A stretch of DNA of 64,000 nucleotides from NCBI RefSeq assembly GCF_028368975.1, contig NZ_JAQNDM010000002.1:2552007-2616006 (forward strand). Reading direction: 5' to 3'. Under the pieces are notes generated by a model that searched no databases, had not been told where the DNA came from, and saw only the letters and a program-made list of their open reading frames with translations. The position numbers and the translations under genes are program-made. How positions within the stretch are numbered: the first letter of the stretch is position 1; each line of letters begins with the position of its first letter. This stretch comes from Stigmatella ashevillena. Its GTDB lineage: Bacteria > Myxococcota > Myxococcia > Myxococcales > Myxococcaceae. This document shows positions 50,189-60,243 of this stretch, one piece after another.

Positions 50189-53100
50189 AAGTTTCCGTGA
50201 ACAAGTCGGCGATGTCCTGCTCGGTCAGCAACCTGCCGAAGTCGCCTTCGGTTCCCAGCACCCCGGCGGCGAGCTCCTTCTTGCGCCGCTGGAGGGAGAG
50301 GATCTTCTCCTCGACGGTGCCCCGGGTAATGAGCTTGTAGCTGATGACGGCCCGGGTCTGGCCGATGCGATGGGTCCGGTCCGTGGCCTGGTCCTCCACG
50401 GCGGGGTTCCACCAGGGATCATAGTGGATGACGTAGTCGGCGGCAGTGAGGTTGAGGCCGGTGCCGCCCGCCTTGAGGCTGATGAAGAACAGCGGCGGGC
50501 CGTCCGGGCGGTTGAAGTCGTCCACCTTGGCCATGCGATCCTTGGTGCGGCCATCCAGGTAGAGGTAGCTCAGGCCCCGCTTGTCGGCCTCGGTCTTGAG
50601 CAGCTCCAGCATCTCGGTGAACTGGCTGAAGACAAGGGCGCGGTGCCCCTCGGCCACCAGATCGTCCACGAGCTGGCCGAAGCGCTCCAGCTTGGCGCTG
50701 GCGGGCAACAGCGTGTTGGGCGGCAGCTTGAGCAGACGCGGATCACAGCACACCTGCCGCAGGCGCATCAGCGCGGCGAGGATGGACACCCGGCTGCGCT
50801 TGAACCCCACCTTCTCGATGCTCTCGCTGACCTTGCGGCGGCTCTCCTCCAATACCTCGCGGTAGAGGGCAGCCTGGCCCGGCTCCATCTCGCACCAGGC
50901 CACGCTCTCCGTCTTGGGCGGCAAGTCGCTGGCCACCTCCGTCTTGAGGCGGCGCAGGATGAACGGCTGGATGCGGCGGCGCAGCCGGTCCCGCGCGGTG
51001 ACGTCATTGGCCACCTGGATGGGCTGCTCATAGCGGTCGCTGAAGCCCTCGGCGCTGCCGAGAAAGCCCGGCATGAGGAAGTCGAAGAGGCTCCACAGCT
51101 CGCTGAGGCGGTTCTCCAGCGGCGTACCGGTGAGCGCCAGCCGGGAGTCGCTGGGCAACGTCTTGCACGACTGCGCGGTGGCGCTGTCGGCGTTCTTGAT
51201 GTTCTGCGCCTCGTCGAGGATGACGTAGCGGAAGCCCACCTGGGAGAGCTGATCCAGATCCCTTCGCACCAGGGCGTAGGAGGTCAGCACCAGGTCCATG
51301 TCCTTGAGATCCTCGGCGCGCTCCTTGCGGTCCTGGCCGTGCCACACCATGACCTTGAGGTTGGGGGTGAAACGCTCGGCCTCGCGCTCCCAGTTGGCCA
51401 GCACGCTGGTGGGGGCCACGACGAGCGAAGGCTTGCGGCCCTCCTCGTTGGCCACCTTCTGCAAGAGGCTCAGGGATTGGACCGTCTTTCCAAGGCCCAT
51501 GTCGTCCGCGAGGATGCCGGACAGGCCGTGGCGGTGCAGGAACCAGAGCCAGGACAGGCCCGACTCCTGGTAGTGGCGCAGCGTGGCGGTGAGCCCCTCG
51601 GGCAAGGCCACCTTGGGCACGCCCGCGGTGTCGCGCAGCTCCATCATCGCCTGGCGCGCCTTGGCCTCCACCTCGGTGAACTCGCCCAGGTCCGCCAGCA
51701 GATCCAGCGCCACGGACTGGTGCAAGGGCAGCCGGGTCCGCGTCCGGCCCGGCAAGGCCCCCGCCTCTTCCAGGATGTCCGCCACGCGCTTGAGCTCGGC
51801 GGGATCCGCCTCCGCGAAGCTGCCGTCCTTGAGGGGCACGAAGCGCCGTCCCGAGTCCAGCCACATCCGCACCGCGCCCAGGTCCACCGCCTGATCGTCG
51901 GTGACGAACTCCGCGTCGAGATCGAACCAGTTCACCCCGCTCATCCCTACCCGGATGCGCGGCTTGATTTTCGGGCGCAGCCGCACCTTGGGAGCCTGGA
52001 CCCCGAAGCGCTCCCAGGCAGCAGGCAACGATGCAAGTCCACGGGCCCAGAACTCGAGCGCGGAATCCCCATTGGTTTCGTACACCTGGGCCGCCCCATC
52101 GAAGCGCAGGCCCATCTCCAGCAACTGCTTGCCCGCGCCGCGCTCCAACTCCTCGCGCCGGCGGTAGAGCTTGCGGCTCTCGTTGCCTACGCCGCTGGCG
52201 TAGCCCAGATGAGAGGCCGTGGGGGACACCGGCACCGTGGTCTGCCCGTAGCGCGCGGCGAGCTGGACCTTCACGCGCTCCGCGGTGCCTTCCAAGGTGA
52301 GCAAGAAGTGGGGCTCCACCGACTCGTCCACGTCGATGTTGTCCGCCTTCAGCACCATGCGGAAGCGCGGCAGGTGCGCGGCGAAGAACGTCAGCACGCG
52401 ATCAAGCTGGGGGGCCGGGAAGGCCATGACCGGCTCCAGCAGCCACTTGCGCAGCAACCGGGGCGGAAAATCTGGCTCCACCGCGAACAGCGATTGGGCT
52501 TGGACGACCCAGGTGCGCTGGCCCGCAAGGAGGATGACGTCCTTGATCTGGGCGCCCACGCCATCCGGAAAGAGCAGCTCGATGCGGGCCGTGGCGCCAT
52601 CGGGCCGGGATTCCAGGTGGATCTGCGGACGCACCGGCTCTTCCGAGAAGATGAGCGGCGTGCCCCGGTAGATGACCCGGCGGTGGCGCAGCAACTCGAG
52701 CACCTCGGCCAGATCCTCATCGGACAGGACGATGCGCGAGTCGTACCGGTGCTCGTGCCGGGCCAGGACCACGAAGACCCGCTCATCGGCCGGCGAGATG
52801 CGCAGGCCGGCCTGAAGCAGGCGCTTGACGTGCACGGGGCCCTTCATCTGGGCGTCCTGGCGGCGCACGTCCACCACCCAGTGGCGTCCCCCCGGCCCCG
52901 TGGTGGACGACGTCAACCGGTAGAAGAACTCATAGTCCGCCTGAGAGGAGAGGCCCAGCCAGCTCTCCACCTTGGCCAGCGCCGGCAGGCTCACCCCATC
53001 CCCTGGGGGCTGGTCCGGAGCCGGCACCTCCTCTTCCTCGGGCTCTGGGCTGGGCGGCTCGCGCGGGGCCACGGGCGCGGGGGGCGGGGCGGCCTGCGTG

Positions 53101-53474
53101 GGCGGAGGCAGGGGACGGAAACGCGCGGCATAGATGAGCGCCGCGGCCACCACGTGCTTGCAATGGGGCCCTTCGGTATTCCAGGACGCGCAGGTGCAGG
53201 ACGAGTTGACCTTGCCCTCCTTGGGCTCCAGCGCCACCTCGTAGCGCTCGCCCGTGGAACCCGCGACCTGTGCGCGGATGCGGCCCCCATCACGCTGAAG
53301 CCCGAAAACGCGGCGGGTCTCCGCGTACTCGCGGCCTTTCTTGAAAGTAGCGGGCGGGACCTCGGCCTTCAGGGCGCGCAACCACTGGCCGTCCTGCGGG
53401 GAGAGGGGGTCTCGGGTGTCGACGGGAGATTGCACGAGTCGCGATGAACCCAGGCGAAGGGAATCTCTTCGCAT
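50187..53474 (-). CDS. SWIM-SNF2 family DEAD-like helicase (1095 aa)
   Basis: A SWIM zinc finger comes first (C93, C95, C105, H107 in CTCASWNTEGPHCKH), then a Pro/Glu-rich linker (about 115-150). A roughly 430-residue region resembling the bacterial SNF2 N-terminal extension follows. The C-terminal SNF2 core has Walker A DDMGLGKT, motif II LDEAQNIKN, motif III LTGTPLENRLSELWS and motif VI DRTHRIGQTRAVI. It is a DNA translocase; in bacteria such RapA/HepA-like enzymes remodel stalled RNA polymerase or other DNA-bound complexes. The ATG at 53474 is chosen over 53582 because the leader there is non-conserved. It diverges from apt across a 257-bp gap. The specific target is unknown. Confidence 0.92.
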   Translation of the reverse strand: MRRDSLRLGSSRLVQSPVDTRDPLSPQDGQWLRALKAEVPPATFKKGREYAETRRVFGLQRDGGRIRAQVAGSTGERYEVALEPKEGKVNSSCTCASWNTEGPHCKHVVAAALIYAARFRPLPPPTQAAPPPAPVAPREPPSPEPEEEEVPAPDQPPGDGVSLPALAKVESWLGLSSQADYEFFYRLTSSTTGPGGRHWVVDVRRQDAQMKGPVHVKRLLQAGLRISPADERVFVVLARHEHRYDSRIVLSDEDLAEVLELLRHRRVIYRGTPLIFSEEPVRPQIHLESRPDGATARIELLFPDGVGAQIKDVILLAGQRTWVVQAQSLFAVEPDFPPRLLRKWLLEPVMAFPAPQLDRVLTFFAAHLPRFRMVLKADNIDVDESVEPHFLLTLEGTAERVKVQLAARYGQTTVPVSPTASHLGYASGVGNESRKLYRRREELERGAGKQLLEMGLRFDGAAQVYETNGDSALEFWARGLASLPAAWERFGVQAPKVRLRPKIKPRIRVGMSGVNWFDLDAEFVTDDQAVDLGAVRMWLDSGRRFVPLKDGSFAEADPAELKRVADILEEAGALPGRTRTRLPLHQSVALDLLADLGEFTEVEAKARQAMMELRDTAGVPKVALPEGLTATLRHYQESGLSWLWFLHRHGLSGILADDMGLGKTVQSLSLLQKVANEEGRKPSLVVAPTSVLANWEREAERFTPNLKVMVWHGQDRKERAEDLKDMDLVLTSYALVRRDLDQLSQVGFRYVILDEAQNIKNADSATAQSCKTLPSDSRLALTGTPLENRLSELWSLFDFLMPGFLGSAEGFSDRYEQPIQVANDVTARDRLRRRIQPFILRRLKTEVASDLPPKTESVAWCEMEPGQAALYREVLEESRRKVSESIEKVGFKRSRVSILAALMRLRQVCCDPRLLKLPPNTLLPASAKLERFGQLVDDLVAEGHRALVFSQFTEMLELLKTEADKRGLSYLYLDGRTKDRMAKVDDFNRPDGPPLFFISLKAGGTGLNLTAADYVIHYDPWWNPAVEDQATDRTHRIGQTRAVISYKLITRGTVEEKILSLQRRKKELAAGVLGTEGDFGRLLTEQDIADLFTET

Positions 53475-53675
53475 ACCACAGACAAGGCGTTTCGCGTCGA
53501 CGGGAAAACGAGAACCCGTTCGGAACGGTGCAGGAGGCCCCCCCGCCTGGTCCACGGGTGTGAGAGCATCAACGCTTCCCATGGCCGCCCCCTTGCGCCC
53601 CCGTGTCTTCGCCGCCCCACCTCTTGCTCGAAGGGTCCTCCCCTTGTTGGGCTGCCAGGCCGCACGGCGTGTGTG

Positions 53676-53705
53676 GGTAGAAGATCTACCTCCCCCTCAA
53701 GGGGG
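53676..53705 (+). promoter_or_regulatory. Two small inverted repeats before apt
   Basis: GGTAGA-AGA-TCTACC (53676-53690) and CCCCC-TCAA-GGGGG (53692-53705) lie 27 to 56 bases before the apt ATG. They could form hairpins in the apt leader or be an operator. Nothing links them to a known regulator. Confidence 0.25.
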
Positions 53706-53731
53706 CAAGACATGACTCCGGAGAGTGCCTC

Positions 53732-54268
53732 ATGAGCGCTGAAACCCCTCTTGCAACCGAACTCCAGGCCCGCATGCGCGACGTGCCTGACTTCCCCCGC
53801 CCGGGCATCGTCTTCAAGGACATCACCCCGGTGCTCGCCGATCCCCTGCTCTTCCACCGCCTCGTCCATGCCCTGGCGGAGCCCTTCCGGGACCAGCGCA
53901 TCACCAAGGTGATCGGCGTGGAGGCCCGAGGCTTCATCCTCGGGGCGCCCGTGGCGCTCGCGTTGAATGCGGGTTTTGTCCCCGCGCGGAAACCCGGGAA
54001 GCTGCCCCACCGCACCGTCGCCGAGCGCTACTCGCTGGAGTACGGCTCCGATGGCCTGGAGATGCACCAGGATGCGGTGTTGAGCGGCGAGCGGGCCATC
54101 ATCGTGGATGACGTCCTGGCCACCGGAGGCACCGCCGAGGCCACCGCGAAGCTCCTCGCCCAGGTGGGCGGCGAACTGGTGGGCTTCAGCTTCCTCATCG
54201 CGCTGGGCTTTCTCGAAGGCGTGAAGCGGCTGGGCCCCCAGCGCGTGCACAGCCTCATCACCCTGTAG
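53732..54268 (+). CDS. apt: Adenine phosphoribosyltransferase
   Basis: This 178-aa type I phosphoribosyltransferase makes AMP from adenine and PRPP, a purine salvage step. It has the standard order: MRDVPDFPRPGIVFKDITPVL at the N-terminus, the GVEARGFILG loop, the KPGKLPH segment and the PRPP motif around D126-D127 (VDDVLATGGTA). Length and motifs match the family exactly. The ATG at 53732 has AGAGTG upstream as a weak ribosome site. It is followed after 18 bp by a TetR-family gene, so co-transcription is likely, though no functional link is apparent. Confidence 0.97.
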   Translation: MSAETPLATELQARMRDVPDFPRPGIVFKDITPVLADPLLFHRLVHALAEPFRDQRITKVIGVEARGFILGAPVALALNAGFVPARKPGKLPHRTVAERYSLEYGSDGLEMHQDAVLSGERAIIVDDVLATGGTAEATAKLLAQVGGELVGFSFLIALGFLEGVKRLGPQRVHSLITL

Positions 54269-54286
54269 CCTTTCGCGGACTCTGCC

Positions 54287-54880
54287 TTGGGACGTCCCTC
54301 CAACACCGACGAGCGCCGCCAGCAGATCGTCGCCGGGCTGCTCCGGGTCATGTCCGAGCGAGGCTACGAGCGGGCCTCGGTGGCCGAGATCGCCAAGGCA
54401 GCAGGCCTGAGTCCTGGGCTGGTGCACTACCACTTCCACGACAAGCAGGAGATCCTCCTAAGCCTGGTGGAGCAACTGGCCCGGGGCGTGCGCGAGCGGG
54501 TGGCGGCGGGGCTCGCGCGGGTGGAGGGAGACAATCCCCGGGCCCGGGTGGATGCGTTCCTGGATGCCTATCTCGCCACGGGCGAGGACGCGAACCCCGC
54601 GGCGGTCGCCAGTTGGGTCACCATCAGCGCCGAAGCCATCCGGCAACCCGAGGTCCGTGCCATCTATGAATCGGTGGTACGGGCGGACCTCCAACACCTG
54701 GAGGATCTGGTGGACGCCCTCACCGGACGGCGGCGGGCCCAGGCGATTGCCGCCGGGCTCTTCGCCGCCATTCAGGGCTACTTCGTGCTCGCCGCCTCCG
54801 TGCCCGGCGTGGTGCCGCCCGGCTCAGCGGCCAGCACCGTGAGGCGCATGGCCTCGGGGCTGCTCGACACGGAGCCCTAG
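54287..54880 (+). CDS. TetR-family transcriptional regulator
   Basis: This 197-aa regulator has the N-terminal HTH (residues 10-55: RRQQIVAGLLRVMSERGYERASVAEIAKAAGLSPG with the LVHYHFHDKQEILL recognition segment) and a ligand-binding helical domain. It starts with TTG at 54287 (LGRPSN read as Met), with a GGA eight bases before. The C-terminal domain has AIAAGLFAAIQGYFVLAASVPG, a typical dimer face. It sits between apt and the COG0523 GTPase gene and could control either; the palindromes in front of the latter are possible targets. The ligand is unknown. Confidence 0.9.
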   Translation: MGRPSNTDERRQQIVAGLLRVMSERGYERASVAEIAKAAGLSPGLVHYHFHDKQEILLSLVEQLARGVRERVAAGLARVEGDNPRARVDAFLDAYLATGEDANPAAVASWVTISAEAIRQPEVRAIYESVVRADLQHLEDLVDALTGRRRAQAIAAGLFAAIQGYFVLAASVPGVVPPGSAASTVRRMASGLLDTEP

Positions 54881-54892
54881 AAAAGCACCTAT

Positions 54893-54949
54893 TGCAATCC
54901 AGTTGCACTGAAGGATATGAGCGTCTCCATTAAATGCAACCAAGTTGCA
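54893..54949. promoter_or_regulatory. Two TGCAA-N5-TTGCA palindromes, 42 bp apart
   Basis: TGCAA-N5-TTGCA occurs at 54893-54907 and again at 54935-54949, the second extended to ATGCAAC-CAA-GTTGCAT (54934-54950). The centres are 42 bp apart (four helical turns), and the second ends 18 bases before the COG0523 start. Genes for COG0523 GTPases are commonly under Zur control, so Zur or the adjacent TetR protein may bind here. The regulator's identity is inference. Confidence 0.5.
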
Positions 54950-54967
54950 TCTTCTGGGGAGATGCCC

Positions 54968-56209
54968 ATGACGAAGCCTGGAGTGGATCGCCGACTGCCC
55001 GTGACCGTGCTGTCGGGTTTCCTGGGAGCGGGGAAGACGACCCTGCTCAACCATGTGCTCGCCAACCGCGAGGGGCGCAAGGTCGCCGTCATCGTCAATG
55101 ACATGAGCGAGGTGAACATCGACGCCCGGCTGGTCCAGGGCGGCAGATCAGCGCTCTCCCGCGTGGACGAGAAGCTGGTGGAGATGCAGAACGGGTGCAT
55201 TTGCTGCACCCTGCGCGAGGATCTGTTGCTGGAGGTAACGAGGCTCGCGCGGCAGAAACGCTTCGACTATCTGCTCATCGAGTCCACCGGCATCTCCGAG
55301 CCACTGCCCGTGGCCGAGACCTTCACCTTCGAAGACGAGGGTGGAAAGAGCCTCTCCCACGTGGCCCGGTTGGACACGATGGTCACGGTCGTCGATGCCA
55401 AGCACTTCCTTCAGGACTGGGAGAGCGAAGACGACCTACAAGCCCGCAAGCTGAGCTTGGGCACGGAGGATGAGCGCACCGTGGCGGACCTGCTGGTGGA
55501 GCAGGTGGAGTTCGCCAACGTGCTGGTGCTCTCCAAGCTGGACCTGATCTCCCGTGAAGAGGCGAGCCGCCTGGAGGCGATGCTGCGGCACCTCAACCCC
55601 GAGGCCCGGCTCGTCCGGGCAGAGCGGGGCCACTTGCCGCTGGAGGCCATCCTCGACACCCATCTCTTCGACATGGAGAAGGCGGCCCTGGCCCCGGGAT
55701 GGCTCAAGGAGCTGCGGGGGGAACATGTCCCCGAGACGCAGGAGTACGGCATCTCCAGCTTCGTGTACCGCGCCCGCCGACCGTTCCACCCGGGCCGGTT
55801 CTGGGAACTCCTCTATGGAGGAGCCCAGGCATGGAAGCCCGTGCTGCGCTCCAAGGGCTTCTTCTGGCTGGCGACGCGCATGGACGACACGGGCCTCTGG
55901 TCACACGCGGGCAGTTCGGCGAGCGCCGAGTACGCAGGCACCTGGTACGCGGCCCTCCCCCACGAGACGTGGGCGGAAGATCCGGAGGTGAAGGCCCAGG
56001 TAGCGCAAGAGTGGCAGGAGCCATGGGGAGACCGTCGCCAGGAGATCGTCTTCATCGGCGCCGGGCTGAACGAGCAGTCTCTCCGAGGGAAGCTGGACGC
56101 CGCGCTCCTGACGGACCAGGAGTTCGCCCGGGGCCCCCTGGCGTGGAAGCGCTTCCGGGATCCCTTTCCCGCCTGGCTCGAACCCATGACCCCCCTCAAG
56201 GGAGGCTAG
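54968..56209 (+). CDS. COG0523 (CobW/ZNG1-type) metallochaperone GTPase
   Basis: This 413-aa GTPase has the Walker A loop at residues 17-25 (GFLGAGKTT), the metal-binding GCICC at 76-80, the [11 protein letters not shown]-type switch and the SKLD base motif. It continues into the CobW C-terminal domain with [25 protein letters not shown]. Such proteins deliver zinc, cobalt or iron to target enzymes, often under zinc starvation. The ATG at 54968, six bases after GGGGAG, is preferred over 54962 and 54917. It follows a TetR gene by 87 bp and two palindromes lie in that gap, so regulation by zinc or the TetR ligand is plausible. Confidence 0.92.
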   Translation: MTKPGVDRRLPVTVLSGFLGAGKTTLLNHVLANREGRKVAVIVNDMSEVNIDARLVQGGRSALSRVDEKLVEMQNGCICCTLREDLLLEVTRLARQKRFDYLLIESTGISEPLPVAETFTFEDEGGKSLSHVARLDTMVTVVDAKHFLQDWESEDDLQARKLSLGTEDERTVADLLVEQVEFANVLVLSKLDLISREEASRLEAMLRHLNPEARLVRAERGHLPLEAILDTHLFDMEKAALAPGWLKELRGEHVPETQEYGISSFVYRARRPFHPGRFWELLYGGAQAWKPVLRSKGFFWLATRMDDTGLWSHAGSSASAEYAGTWYAALPHETWAEDPEVKAQVAQEWQEPWGDRRQEIVFIGAGLNEQSLRGKLDAALLTDQEFARGPLAWKRFRDPFPAWLEPMTPLKGG

Positions 56210-56243
56210 GGCTCCAGAGGGCGGCTTGGTAGCGTCACCGCCC

Positions 56244-57401
<1,158 letters not shown>

Positions 57402-57419
57402 GCACCTCCGGGAGCCTTC

Positions 57420-58166
57420 ATGAGCCTGTCGTTCCTCACCCTGGGCGTCGGCGATGCCTTCTCCGCGCTGCGCTATTCCTCCTGCCTCGCCGTGGAAGCC
57501 GAAGGCCAAGTGCTCCTCATCGACTGCCCCCACCCCATCCGCAAGATGATGCGCGAAGCCTCGGAGTCCTCCGGCGTTCCCCTCGACGCGGACCGGGTGG
57601 CGGGCGTGGCCCTTACCCACCTGCACGCCGACCACAGCTCGGGGTTGGAGGGACTGAGCTACTTCTCGTTCTTCCTGCTGAAACAGAAGCTGTCACTGCT
57701 CTGCCACCCCGAGGTGGCCCGGAGACTCTGGGACGGGCACCTCGCGGCCGGTATGGAGTGCCTCATCGAGAAGCACGGCGAGGCCCCCCATCCCAAGCAC
57801 TTCGAGGACTACTTCGCCCACACCCCGCTCTCCACCGAGTCCGCCGTCCGCTTCGGCCCCTTTTCCATCGAGTGCCGCTTCACCTACCACCACCTGCCCA
57901 CGACGGCTTTGCGCATCCGGGCAGGGGGCAGGTGCCTGGGCTACAGCGCGGACACGTCCTTTGACGAGGGGCTGATCTCCTGGCTGGCGGAGGCGGATCT
58001 CGTGGTGCACGAGACAAACTACGGTGTCCACACGCCGTACGCGAAGCTTGCGGCGTTGCCTGCTGAACTCCGAGCCCGGATGCGGCTCATCCATTATCCC
58101 GACGACTTCGACACAGAGGGCAGTGTCATCGAACCGCTCGCCCAGGGGCGCCGCTACACGGTATGA
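57420..58166 (+). CDS. Metallo-beta-lactamase-fold hydrolase
   Basis: The 248-aa protein has the MBL motif THLHADHSSG (HxHxDH) with further metal ligands in YHHLPTTALRI and a late VHETNYG strand. It has no signal peptide. The fold is used by lactamases, RNases, glyoxalases and phosphodiesterases; the second-site histidine and the short 248-residue chain fit an RNase Z- or phosphodiesterase-like cytoplasmic hydrolase, but the substrate is not decided. It starts 18 bp after thrC and is followed by a TTG-started ABC gene 43 bp later, so these may be one transcript. Confidence 0.9.
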   Translation: MSLSFLTLGVGDAFSALRYSSCLAVEAEGQVLLIDCPHPIRKMMREASESSGVPLDADRVAGVALTHLHADHSSGLEGLSYFSFFLLKQKLSLLCHPEVARRLWDGHLAAGMECLIEKHGEAPHPKHFEDYFAHTPLSTESAVRFGPFSIECRFTYHHLPTTALRIRAGGRCLGYSADTSFDEGLISWLAEADLVVHETNYGVHTPYAKLAALPAELRARMRLIHYPDDFDTEGSVIEPLAQGRRYTV

Positions 58167-58209
58167 GAGGGCGCGCTCCCCCTGGGGAGTTCTTCGGAGG
58201 CTGCGCCCG

Positions 58210-59169
58210 TTGGAACCATCCCTTCCGCCCTCTCGCCCCTCCCCGCTCGCCATCGAGGTGAAGGGGCTCGTCAAACGCTTCGAGGACACCGTGGCGGTGG
58301 CGGGCATCGATCTGGAAGTGCCCGTGGGCCAGTGCATCGGGCTGCTCGGGCCCAACGGCGCGGGGAAGACCACGACGGTGGAAATCCTCGAAGGGCTGCA
58401 AGAGCCCACGGCCGGAAAGGTCCAGCTTCTGGGCCGGGGCTGGGCCCATGACGCCAAGGAAATCCGGGAACGCATCGGCATCGCGCTCCAGGAGACCCGC
58501 TTCGCCGAGCGGCTCACGGTCGAGGAGACCGTGCGGCTCTTCCGCTCCTTCTACGCCAAGGGACTGGCCGTGGAGGAAGCCATCGCCCTGGTCCAGTTGC
58601 AGGAGAAGCGCAGGACGTACTCGGTGAAGCTGTCGGGAGGCCAACGGCAGCGGCTCGCGCTGGCGGTAGCGCTGGTGGCCGACCCGGAGATTCTCTTCCT
58701 GGATGAGCCCACCACGGGGTTGGACCCCCAGTCCCGGCGCGCGTTGTGGGACGTCATCGAAGTCCTCAAGGGCAAGGGCCGCACGGTGGTGCTCACCACG
58801 CACTACATGGAAGAGGCCCAGGTGTTGTGCGATCAGGTGGTCATCATGGACCACGGCCGCATCGTGGCCCGGGGCACGCCCTCGGAGCTCATCGCCTCCA
58901 TTGGCGCCGAGCAGATCATCGAATTTGCCTCCACCCCGGACATCCCGGCCGAGGCGCTCGCGGACATCCCCACCTTCGTGTCCGCCCGCACCCGGGGCGA
59001 CGGCCATACCCTGTCCGTGAAGGAGCTGCACACGGCACTGCCCGGACTGCTCTCGGTGGTGGCCGCGCGCGGGGCCCGGCTGAGACACCTGTCCACGCGG
59101 CAGGCCACGCTCGACGATGTCTTCCTCACCCTCACGGGCCGGGCCCTTCGCGAGGGCGATTCCCAATGA
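58210..59169 (+). CDS. ABC-2 exporter ATPase
   Basis: This 319-aa ATPase of an ABC-2 type exporter has Walker A GPNGAGKTTTVEI, signature LSGGQRQRLALAVAL, Walker B ILFLDEPTTGLD, and the C-terminal DVFLTLTGRAL tail typical of drug or polysaccharide exporters. The TTG at 58210 is chosen because GGAGG lies nine bases upstream; the longer reading from 58024 would run over the preceding gene. The stop overlaps the permease start (ATGA), so both are coupled. The substrate is unknown. Confidence 0.93.
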   Translation: MEPSLPPSRPSPLAIEVKGLVKRFEDTVAVAGIDLEVPVGQCIGLLGPNGAGKTTTVEILEGLQEPTAGKVQLLGRGWAHDAKEIRERIGIALQETRFAERLTVEETVRLFRSFYAKGLAVEEAIALVQLQEKRRTYSVKLSGGQRQRLALAVALVADPEILFLDEPTTGLDPQSRRALWDVIEVLKGKGRTVVLTTHYMEEAQVLCDQVVIMDHGRIVARGTPSELIASIGAEQIIEFASTPDIPAEALADIPTFVSARTRGDGHTLSVKELHTALPGLLSVVAARGARLRHLSTRQATLDDVFLTLTGRALREGDSQ

Positions 59170-60200
59170 ACTCCGGACATCCGCTCTGGCAACTGGTGCT
59201 CTTCCGCATCCGGGGATTCCTCCGGGAGCCCGAGGCACTCTTCTGGGTTTTCGCCTTTCCCCTGCTCACCTCGCTGGCGCTCGGCATTGCCTTCCGAAAC
59301 CAGGAGCTGCCCGAGCTGGCGGTGGCGGTGGCGGACGGGCCCGAAGCGGAGCGGCTCGCCGCCTCACTCGAGGCGGTGGAGGGGCTGACGGCCTCCCGGA
59401 TGTCCGAAGCCGAGGGGCGGGACGCGATGCGCCGCGGCAAGGTCTCGCTGGTGCTCCTGCCCGGCCCCCCGCCCCAGCTCGTCGTCGATCCCAAGCGCGA
59501 GGATGGCCGCACCGCCCGGCTGATGACCGTGGATGCCATCAACCGGCTGCAAGGCCGCGTGGACCCGGTGGCTCCCCGGCTTCAAGAGGTGACAGAGCCC
59601 GGCTCCCGCTACATCGATTTCCTCATCCCCGGCCTGCTGGGCTTCGGACTGCTGTCTTCCAGCCTGTGGGGGCTGGGATGGGCGTTGGTGCAGATGCGCA
59701 CGGGCAAGCTGCTCAAACGGCTCATCGCCACCCCCATGAAGCGCACCCACTTCCTGCTGTCGTTCCTGCTGAGCCGCAGCCTCCTGTCGCTGGTGGAGAT
59801 CCTGTTCTTCGTCCTCTTCGCCCGGCTCTTGTTCGATGTGCGCATGGTCGGCAGCCACCTGTCATTCGTCGCGCTGGGGCTCTTTGGCTCGCTGTCTTTC
59901 GGGGGGATTGCGCTCCTGACCGTCAGTCGGGCCAAGACGTCGGAGGCAGCCAGCGGGCTGATGAACCTTGTCAGCATGCCGATGCTGCTGCTCTCCGGGG
60001 TATTTTTTTCCGCGAATAACTTTCCCGAATGGATGCAGCCGCTGATTCAGTTTCTCCCACTCACCGCCCTCAACGATGGCCTGCGCGCCATCATGATCGA
60101 CGGAGCCTCCCTGTTCGCCCTCTGGCGGCAAGGCTTGGTACTGGGTGGGTGGGGGTTCCTCTCCTTCTTGATTGCACTGCGTTACTTCAAGTGGCTCTAG
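59166..60200 (+). CDS. ABC-2 exporter permease
   Basis: The 344-aa integral membrane partner of the preceding ATPase has one N-terminal helix (about 20-42, ALFWVFAFPLLTSLALGIAF). A 120-residue periplasmic loop with AVADGPEAERLAASLEAVEGL follows, then five helices in the C-terminal half, including SLLSLVEILFFVLFARLLF and SFGGIALLTVSRAKTSEAA. This is the ABC-2 type architecture of drug and lipid exporters. Start and stop positions are supported by the ATGA overlap. The 5'-nucleotidase gene starts 44 bp downstream and may belong to the same transcript. Confidence 0.92.
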   Translation: MNSGHPLWQLVLFRIRGFLREPEALFWVFAFPLLTSLALGIAFRNQELPELAVAVADGPEAERLAASLEAVEGLTASRMSEAEGRDAMRRGKVSLVLLPGPPPQLVVDPKREDGRTARLMTVDAINRLQGRVDPVAPRLQEVTEPGSRYIDFLIPGLLGFGLLSSSLWGLGWALVQMRTGKLLKRLIATPMKRTHFLLSFLLSRSLLSLVEILFFVLFARLLFDVRMVGSHLSFVALGLFGSLSFGGIALLTVSRAKTSEAASGLMNLVSMPMLLLSGVFFSANNFPEWMQPLIQFLPLTALNDGLRAIMIDGASLFALWRQGLVLGGWGFLSFLIALRYFKWL

Positions 60201-60243
60201 CCTTCACGCCCGGGAGGGTAAGCTCCAGACCTCCCTGGAGGTG

